From positions 58,365-122,364 of the forward strand of contig NW_019029054.1 of NCBI RefSeq assembly GCF_002105155.1: DNA of 64,000 nucleotides, in the 5' to 3' direction. The translations under genes were made by a program, and so were the position numbers. Shown here one piece after another: positions 56,943 to 64,000 of the stretch. Under the pieces are notes generated by a model. It was not told the origin of the DNA. It made no database searches and was given only the letters and a program-made list of their open reading frames with translations. The DNA comes from Lobosporangium transversale. Its lineage: Eukaryota > Mortierellomycota > Mortierellomycetes > Mortierellales > Mortierellaceae. Positions within the stretch are counted from its first letter, which is position 1; every line of letters begins with the position of its first letter.

Positions 56943-57356
56943 CTACAGCCTGACTAACTTGATCTTTTTCTGTACAGCTCGACGAGACTTGATTTGTCGC
57001 ATCATTTGCTTACTCGTCTTCTTGCGTTCCCTTGATGTATTTGGGTTGATAAACACTGCTAATAGAGTTTGTTGGGCCTGTTGAAACCAGAGGGAACCAC
57101 AGCAACATATCATACCCAAGGTGATACAAATATCTCTGTTGGAGTGAATGGTGAACTGTGTGTGGTTCAAATGTAGTGGACATAAACGGCGAAAGAATGC
57201 ATCGAAGGCATGCAAACGGTTATGAGAGCAAGGAAGAAGGGGTTGGTATGCCTGTTCAAGTCCTTGGCAAGAGAGCATGAGTAGCACATATATACATAAA
57301 CACATTTTGCTAAAACACAAGCAGAAGAAATGAACAAACTTTATTTTGGCGATCAC
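56943..57356 (-). CDS. Hypothetical ORF upstream of the Fanzor relic
   Basis: A 137-codon frame, or about 120 from the internal ATG at MCLCIYVLLMLSCQGLEQA, which looks like a secretion signal. The middle has several Cys (RRLCPLHLNH, MICCCGSLWF) and the end is very basic (RERKKTSKQMMRQIKSRRAV). It sits 82 bases upstream of the Fanzor ATG on the same strand. I do not recognise it. It could be a cargo fragment of the same mobile element, a small secreted protein, or chance. Confidence 0.25.
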   Translation of the reverse strand: MIAKIKFVHFFCLCFSKMCLCIYVLLMLSCQGLEQAYQPLLPCSHNRLHAFDAFFRRLCPLHLNHTQFTIHSNRDICITLGMICCCGSLWFQQAQQTLLAVFINPNTSRERKKTSKQMMRQIKSRRAVQKKIKLVRL

Positions 57357-58320
57357 TCCATAATCAAAAATACTCCTAGGAGAGGATCAAACGCATCGGT
57401 ATTAATCTCGCTTCTGCTCTCCCTCCTTCCACAAGGCGCTGCACAATATCACCATTAACAGGGCGTCGTCTAGTAAGGAAGGGTACTAAGATAGTTCTTA
57501 CTACAAGCAATAAGCGCATGCAACTACATCACTCCTATCTCCACCAATGATGCCGGAACCCGAGAGCCAACGAATATCTCTGCTTTAACGCAAAAGTGCT
57601 GGAGCTGTTGGAGCAAAGAGCATCATATGAGGCCATTCTCTGATAAAAAGAAGAAAGAAGACTTTTTTTCTTTTGTTGTTACCTTTGACAAGGATGTAGC
57701 CACCTGTTTCAAATCAGTTCCTACAGACCGAGTCAAATCTACCCATGTATTCACCACAGGAGCACAAAGATATAACTTTGTGTAGAGTATCCTCATGCAT
57801 ATTCTGCAGTCGATTGCTCTCTATTAAAGCTCTCTATTTTTTTTATTGTTCGATGAGCTTTTCTTGCCAGAGAACAATGGAGTGAAAAAAAAAAAAAAAA
57901 AAAAAAAAAAACAGACTTCCTTACGTCCCCCCTCGGTATGTGTATCTGTCTGAACACGTCCTAACTGACATCCTCTCGACAATCCTCCCAAGGCTGCAGT
58001 GTTTGAATGTGTACAGGGAACAAAAGAGGTCTAGATACAGGCTCTCTTTGTGACATTGAAGGAGATCGCATGTTTCATGGCTATCGAGACAAGGTACCCC
58101 TACAGGCACAAGACAAAGGTATAACTCGGTTCAAACTCAAAGGGACGATTTTACCAATGGCCTTGTTCTGAATCCACTTGCCTATGGCACAATCCAGACG
58201 AAGAGACAGCAGCAGTCTGACGTAGATGAAGAAGATCTCAGCCAGGGATTGAAACTTTCACAAGGGTTCCTTAACACGGCGTGTTTTAAAGGCAGCCGGT
58301 GAAGACCTGACTGATGAAGA
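57357..58320. other. Intergenic, accessory region
   Basis: No gene supported. A27 at 57885-57911. Frames on both strands are short and interrupted. Confidence 0.5.
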
Positions 58321-58548
58321 CTACGCAAACATAAACTGAAAGAGGAGCCCCAAACTTCTTGAAAACGTTGGACTCATATTCCATGAGCTAGGGCGATGCT
58401 CCATAGCTTGAGCTTTATCGGCAATTCTCTTTGATGTCCTCCTTGCCTGTGGTTCTTTGGGCTTGCTTCCTTCTCCCTCATCCTCCACAGCTCGAGTCAA
58501 TTCTGACTTCTTGAGGGACTCCCTTGCACTTTCAAGGAAGTTCAACAA
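58321..58548 (-). other. Short charged coding-like fragment
   Basis: Reads NFLESARESLKKSELTRAVE, then a K/E/R-rich segment (RRTSKRIADKAQAME). It is downstream of and on the same strand as the nuclease-like fragment at 58780-58968, and could be a C-terminal piece of the same decayed gene. No family recognised. Confidence 0.25.
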
Positions 58549-58779
58549 GCTAATATTGAGTACGTCGTTTCTATTCGTTTGTCTTTGATGGTAGGAACTT
58601 CTTTGACTTTAGCTAGCGAATAATCACCCTGTTCGTGATAAGACAACATGATAAGGCAACGTGATAAGTAAGGCCTAAACAACAGCAACAAGGATATGCC
58701 ATTCGAGCAAAAGCCGAGAGAAGACGGTGATGAGAGGTGTTCTTTGATGCAATTATGGCAAGTTGTATTGTGGGCATCC

Positions 58780-60116
58780 TTAATTCTTGACCTTATCGCC
58801 GATTTTTGACTGTACGGAACCAGGATAATATTTACCCTCCGATTCTAGTACAAAGACGATATCTGGTCCAGATGGGTTCTCTTTTGGAAACAAAACAAAA
58901 AAAAGCGAGCTTAACTTGGATCCATGTATTGAGTCTTTGTTACAGTGAGTATCTAAGAATTCGTTCATTGTTATAATTCTGGAAGATTGAAATTAAACAA
59001 AGCGGGACTGAAATACTCAAAATGTGTGCCCTTTGTGCGAGACGTAGGGGCGTCTAGCAACACACTTATTAACCAATTTAACCAATCCAGGGTCATCCAC
59101 TTCAAAATAATGTTATAATGCATATTGGCTCAACGATAATTGTAAACTCCTTCTTCCTTGATTAACGACAATTCAAGCAAACGAAACCTCGACCGGAACA
59201 GCTCATTGTACTCCAATATCAAGTCTTTACTATATAGTAATCTATTCATTCTTTACGGCTCGACCGAAGTTTCCCTATGTCGACACTGGTTTTAATTCCT
59301 GCATCCCCTTTGTAATACGCTTCAGAATTCTAGATTACTCATGGCATAGGTTACCAGATTCTTTATATCCGATCAGTGAGCGACCACACCAGCCCTGATT
59401 TCTTGCTTCCAAAGGCTGCATCGGCATGTCCAATGACGCTCTCTATTATAGTGATCATTGGACGGAGACGACCACAGGAACCAAGCATATAGCATCTCGA
59501 TTGCTTGATCATTAAAAATGGCCTTCCGCTTTGATGCAGAGCTTGAGTAACTTTATTTCTCCAAATATCGCACAAGTGTCTTGAAGTATGTCGGACTTTT
59601 GCTTGATTATCCCATCTAGGAAACGATACTGCACTCTTGAACCTCGAGTCATCGAGAACTTCCCGATATTCCTTGAGCTTTGCCAGTTCTCTTAACCCAA
59701 GCAGGATCATAAATACAAAAGCCTATCCCGCAAGGAACTATGCAAATTCGTGGTAAATCTCTGATAAGCCTCCAATCCATGAAAGAATGCTGATAATATT
59801 GGTCGCATAGTGTCGTCGTTATTAATAAACTGTATTTAGCCTCCCCTCCCATATCCGCGCCTCGTTAAAAACAACCAAAAACATAGAGTTACTTTGATGT
59901 CGCTCCGAAAGGACCCTGATTAGATGTCGAACCAATCTTACAGGAGCTGTCAAGGCAATTAAAGCCAACTCCACCAAGTAATCTGCTACTTTTGTGAAGA
60001 GCGCTAGGAATAAATCTGTCCTGGATGGAACCGGTTTCCTCAATGGACCTCTCCAAGGACCTGTGACACACTTGCAATAGCATCCATTGGCTAGGCGTCA
60101 TTCTACCTTCGGACAA
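58780..60116 (-). pseudogene. Broken CRN-type gene: NTPase-like pieces and PD-(D/E)XK-like end
   Basis: Overlapping frames on the minus strand carry pieces of one protein type. 60,116-59,889 has MTPSQWMLLQVC. 59,852-59,649 has SFMDWRLIRDLPRICIVPCG and DPAWVKRTGKAQGISGSSR. 59,710-59,363 has RFKSAVSFPRWDNQ, SRHLCDIWRNKVTQALHQSG and TIIESVIGHADAAFGS. After a gap with stops, 58,968-58,780 has LSSLFFVLFPKENPSGPDIV and SVQSKIGDKV. The last has the layout of a PD-(D/E)XK strand pair (PDIVF... then Q-x-K), a nuclease-like domain reported at the C-terminus of some CRN/RHS proteins of Mucoromycota. The frame changes at each piece, so no full protein is encoded. The family call is from recalled resemblance and is moderate. 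Confidence 0.5.
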
Positions 60117-60628
60117 GTAAAAAAGGGTAATTGATGAGTATCAAATATAAAACATAAAGGCATTTTGCTTACTTCTTCAAGGGGATACGAAAACCAAAAC
60201 TGCGATTAACCGCCTATGAACCAAGACACAGAACATTTGGTGAGATTATAAACAAGCGTGGATATCCCAGACATCAAGACCTTTCCTCCTAATCTTTCAT
60301 CCGTCTAGCATGATTGATGTGAGAGGGGATGATTCTGGCGAGATTGATGCCCTCAGCAGCAGCATGTAGCATTAATATACCGGAACTATTAATATACTGA
60401 CAACAATCCAATATTGTATCACATTTTACCGGTCAAAGCGCGTGGCAGCCTTGGTCAAATTCTTGATGTTTTTTTATTCCATGTCCCTGGACGCCTAGAG
60501 TTCAAGACGCCCGCCTTCACATACTGACACTGAATTGGCCGAACATACAACTAATATGATCTCATTGGCCACAGGTTGCCATCCCGTGCACGCGCACCAT
60601 GGGACATTATGCTTTTAGAGTGGAGCTA

Positions 60629-60814
60629 TCATCCTAGCTCCCGGTAAACGTTTTGCGCCTGGATGATGATATTAATAGGTCTTCCGTAAGTGGCAAGCAT
60701 CCAGATGACAAAGCATACGGAAAAGGATAATTTCCTATGCCAGCTTCCTGGTGATAATAATATGATTTTGGGTCTCATCATCAGACTCTCACTGGTTCTC
60801 CACAGATTCTTCAT
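60629..60814 (-). other. Isolated coding-like fragment
   Basis: A 61-codon frame between the two CRN relics (WMLATYGRPINIIIQAQNVY). A second frame over the same bases also lacks stops for short stretches. It may be part of the N-terminal half of the 58.8-60.1 kb relic. No motif identified. Confidence 0.2.
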
Positions 60815-61154
60815 CTCTATCCGTTTTTACAAAACTCTTTGATAATAGTATCACAAAATCCTGCCTTTCTTGCACACAAGATCGCACAATATCACAGCTT
60901 TATAAAGTTCTAAATGCCCCAGTAAAGGAGACGGATTAAACCGCTCTATCTATTCGTCTAGAAGGTAAGTGAATAATGATGGTTATTCATAAAGAATGAA
61001 CCATTGTAAAAATTTCTCAAGAACGGTATAATGCTTTTTTAAATAAAGACAAAATTTCATCCACTTGATTGCTATTCGATTAATTCTTCAGATTCGTACC
61101 GGCTGCTCCTCCTGAATATGCAGCTTTCGATGTCGATTTTTATGACACGCTGAC

Positions 61155-63522
61155 TTACATGTTTAAGCATTTATATGGCTTCTGGACGACCGTATTTCTG
61201 GTGGTAAGAAAGTTTTGAACTTTAAAATCGTCATATACGCCTCCTGGCACCACAAAATAGAGGAAAATATCATCACTTCCCTTCGACTTTGATTGCTCCC
61301 TTCGACTTGATTGGTCTCCCTTCAAGCAGGGTCCAGTATACAATCAATTATCTCCTTGAATGTCTTGCTTGATCGCATGCTCCTCTGTACTGTGACCTGA
61401 AATAGCTTGTTGGTCCCAATGCAAAATCAATGCACGAAATTTAGATATTCTGCTACAAATAACTTGCCAGCTGCTTGAGTGAGCCTTGATAATTCCTCTG
61501 AAGTCCGGATAAACACCTCTTCTGGATTTGCTGGAAAATCAAGAAATCCTGTTTCGCCTGACTGGAGATCCTAAAGGGAAATCTAATATCACCACGTCGA
61601 AATAAGTGATGGCATAGATTTCAAACAGTGGCCTTTCTATATCCTCTCCGCCTGTGACAAGTTTCGCCAACACATCGACCCAAGTGTTATCTTTTATTTT
61701 GTCCATAATCTGTGATTCGACCCAACGAGATGCCCCACACCAGGTAGAAGTCAATGGTCAGAAGTGGGACTCTATGGAGTAAACGACCACTAAAATCCAC
61801 TCGCATCTTTTCCTCGTGCAAAGAGGCTTAGAAGATCTGCTGGTTTCTCGAGTGTTCTAATGGCATCATTGACGCGGAATAACGCAGCTTCTTTGGCACG
61901 CTTAGTATGTTTTTGATTTTTGGATAGTACATCGGCTGGACACTGTAGAACCTGTCTTGGCACGCCCCCCAAGTCGTAAAAAAGCTCCTCCAAAAATGCT
62001 TCACTCACTACATGAAAAAACTTTACATTGGCTCTACATTCCTTAAGCTCATCCAGACTCCAGAGTGACATGTGATAATAGCTATTTGGTGTATTTTCCT
62101 TGGTGAGTTCATCGTAATGCCCATAGAGAGTTCTTGGTGATGCTGAAAATATCGTCCTGGCTTTACCTGGTTGAGGCTTTTCACCACTATCAACTAAATA
62201 CCACGTTTCACGTTGGTTAAGGAAATCTTCGAACATCGTTATATTCCCTTTACGTTGGCAAGTTGTTCCTCCATAAACATAACAATTGGTATGCTGCTCT
62301 CTTGGAAAATAATAATCCGGTGGATTTTCCTCATCGTGTTCGGAAGGAGCGGATGGCAAAATAGACCAAAAAGGCTGACTTCCCATTCCAGGCGTTCCAG
62401 TGACAAAGAGTCGGTTCAAACAGTACTTCATGAGGGGTACTTAATTCGGATGTAATATGGTCATAAAGCTCTTTATATTCATCTCTGATATAAAGATGCC
62501 TTGTTTCGGCAACAGGGAAGATACAACCCTCAGGGGCAGTCAATATTTTGGAACCTTGATACCACCAGAATTTCGGAGCTCGCAAGCCACGCTAATAATG
62601 CTGTAGTAAATACTATCTCTGATAACCCTCCCCCATGTACGAAAGCAGCTTGACCCTCTCTTTCGAGTTTAGAGGCGAGATGGCAGGGCACCATTCACTA
62701 TCCCTTTCGTTACAAGCCCTGCTTCTGTAATCGCATCCCTAAGAGCATCTCCATTATACTTGGACGAGCTTTTTTAGAGGGTGACTCTGATAAAGGAGAT
62801 AGAGTGATCAAAGTCAATATTTTGATTTATTGCATGCACATCACTCTAAAATGATCAATAACCAGTTCTCGGCCAAAAGCACTCACCAGAATCTCCATCT
62901 TGTTTTCTTTTCTGAGCTAAGTATCAAAAGCGAATAATGAGAAAGAACGTTGAGTTATCAAGACACAAACCAAATGGTGATATTATGCACATGGCCGTTT
63001 AAGATACAAACCAAGCTTCATCAGCTGAAAATATCAACAATCAGTCCATCAAGAGCCAAGATATACCTCGCTGTGGTGGCTTGACAAAAACATGGATAGT
63101 TTCCTTTGGAAGTTCAGAATTAATATGTCCCCAAGCTCCTTGAGCGACTGTGAGAGCCTCTTTTGACTCGATTTCTGACTCAAAGATGGCCTCGCCTTTG
63201 TCAGGGATGGAGACCTTGTAGAGGGTGAGTCTTCTGGACTTAATGCTTGGATCCTTTTTGGTAGATGCTTGCTTGAGCATCCCGACCGATTTATCGCAGA
63301 AAATCTCTACTGGGAACGACGTTGCTTCTCCCTCGACAACGCAGTTCAGCAGTAGCAGTGGGATGGCGCGTTTTTTCGTTGTGGGTGCTGGTTTACTCTT
63401 TTTCGTTTATTGAGTGTGGAGGCATCCTCAGGCTTATTTGCAGTCATTTTTTTTTGTGCTTGGCTCTCTGTGGAATCATTTGCAGCCATGTTTTTTTGTG
63501 TTGAGCTCCTTGTGGTGGCCAT
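61155..63522 (-). pseudogene. Decayed Crinkler (CRN) gene with ubiquitin-like header and RHS-type P-loop NTPase
   Basis: ATG 63522 opens a basic N-terminus (MATTRSSTQKNM...) that stops at 63,346. A second frame carries the CRN header, a ubiquitin-like domain (LNCVVEGEATSFPVEI, RRLTLYKVSIPDKGEAIFES, ETIHVFVKPPQRG), ending at a GTATAT donor near 63,066. Small exons with clean GT-AG borders follow (QKRKQDGDSG at about 62,920-62,890). From about 62,780 the coding sequence is broken at least three times. The NTPase core (FVTGTPGMG at about 62,390; YYHMSLWSLDELKECRANV and LEELFYDLGGVPRQVLQ at about 62,060-61,940) matches the RHS/CRN NTPase type, but its P-loop lies in two frames. Later pieces are MDKIKDNTWVDVLAKLV, FIRTSEELSRLTQAAGKLF and DDIFLYFVVPGGVYDDFK. 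CRNs are secreted or nuclear effector-like proteins. This copy cannot make one. Confidence 0.75.
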
Positions 63523-64000
63523 TGAAAATTAAGATGAGTGGGACTGAGTGTGGTTGAAATGCAGGGAGAATGATGGTTAAATAGGCAGAGGTATATTCTT
63601 ACTCTTTCACATCGTGGTCGCTGTATGAAAACAATAATGAAAAATGTGTAAGGCAAAAAAAAAAAAAGAAGGAAAGGAAAAGAAAGGCAATAAATGAAGG
63701 CTTGGAATGAATAAAAGAGGTAAGTGGTGAAATATGAAAAAGGTGGCGAAAATGAAGTGGAGCAAAGGAAAGAAAGGAGCGACAACTGATAAATTTGTTC
63801 CTTTATTTCAAGGTTAGGCTTTGCGTGAGAAAATATTTTTTTCAAATCAGCCACGTGCCATTTTCTGGGTCATTGTGACGTGACAATCTTTAGTGCGCAA
63901 AGAGCTCATTTCTCAGTCTCGTCACCGCCTGAGGACGAAGCTCGTGCACAAGCACGGCTGGGACCAAACTTACATTTTGGCTGGAGGTCTCTTTTTTTAA
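63523..64000. other. Upstream of the CRN relic, to the window edge
   Basis: Probable former promoter of the CRN gene. Purine-rich on + (AAAGGAAAAGAAAGG at about 63,656-63,690). No gene supported; sequence past 63,850 is less repetitive but has no frame I recognise. Confidence 0.4.

Overview
The window looks like nuclear DNA of an early-diverging fungus, most likely Mortierellomycota or Mucoromycota. The evidence is short GT-AG introns in most genes, fungal-type AP-1 beta without an ear domain, Rsc1/2-type bromodomain/BAH architecture, and decayed Crinkler (CRN), Fanzor and DUF6589-type genes, a mix I associate with these lineages. The species cannot be fixed from sequence alone. No tRNA, rRNA or CRISPR array was seen.

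Positions 1-34,250 are dense housekeeping DNA. In order they hold: the 3' part of a tRNA pseudouridine synthase (+); an F-box-like protein (-); the arginine methyltransferase PRMT5 (-); a four-TM hypothetical protein (+); a 12.4-kb BEACH-WD40-FYVE gene (-); a mitochondrial-type prolyl-tRNA synthetase (-); an importin-9/Kap114 karyopherin (+); the AP-1 beta subunit (-); and the GARP subunit Vps52 (+). Three divergent pairs share short promoters: PRMT5/4TM protein, ProRS/importin, and AP-1 beta/Vps52.

Positions 34,250-55,100 are looser. They hold a decayed DUF6589-like gene, ZPR1 (+), a 3.4-kb gene-poor gap, an arrestin-related adaptor with a PPxY-type motif (+), an Rsc1/2-like chromatin-remodelling subunit with a long Q-rich tail (-), a possible small membrane protein, and a bZIP transcription factor (-).

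Positions 55,587-63,522 are accessory and decayed, all on the minus strand. They hold a Fanzor (eukaryotic TnpB-like RNA-guided nuclease) relic that keeps the N-terminal part, the RuvC-I aspartate, the zinc ribbon and the RuvC-III aspartate. It has lost the central segment and carries an in-frame stop. Beyond it lie two broken CRN/RHS-type effector-like genes: one with a ubiquitin-like N-terminus and P-loop NTPase, the other with NTPase-like and PD-(D/E)XK-like pieces.

More than twenty A or T homopolymers of 17-32 bases punctuate introns and intergenic DNA. Several touch splice sites directly. Most are A on the + strand whatever the gene orientation. Exon borders given here were read by eye from splice signals and reading-frame continuity, so single-base errors are possible.
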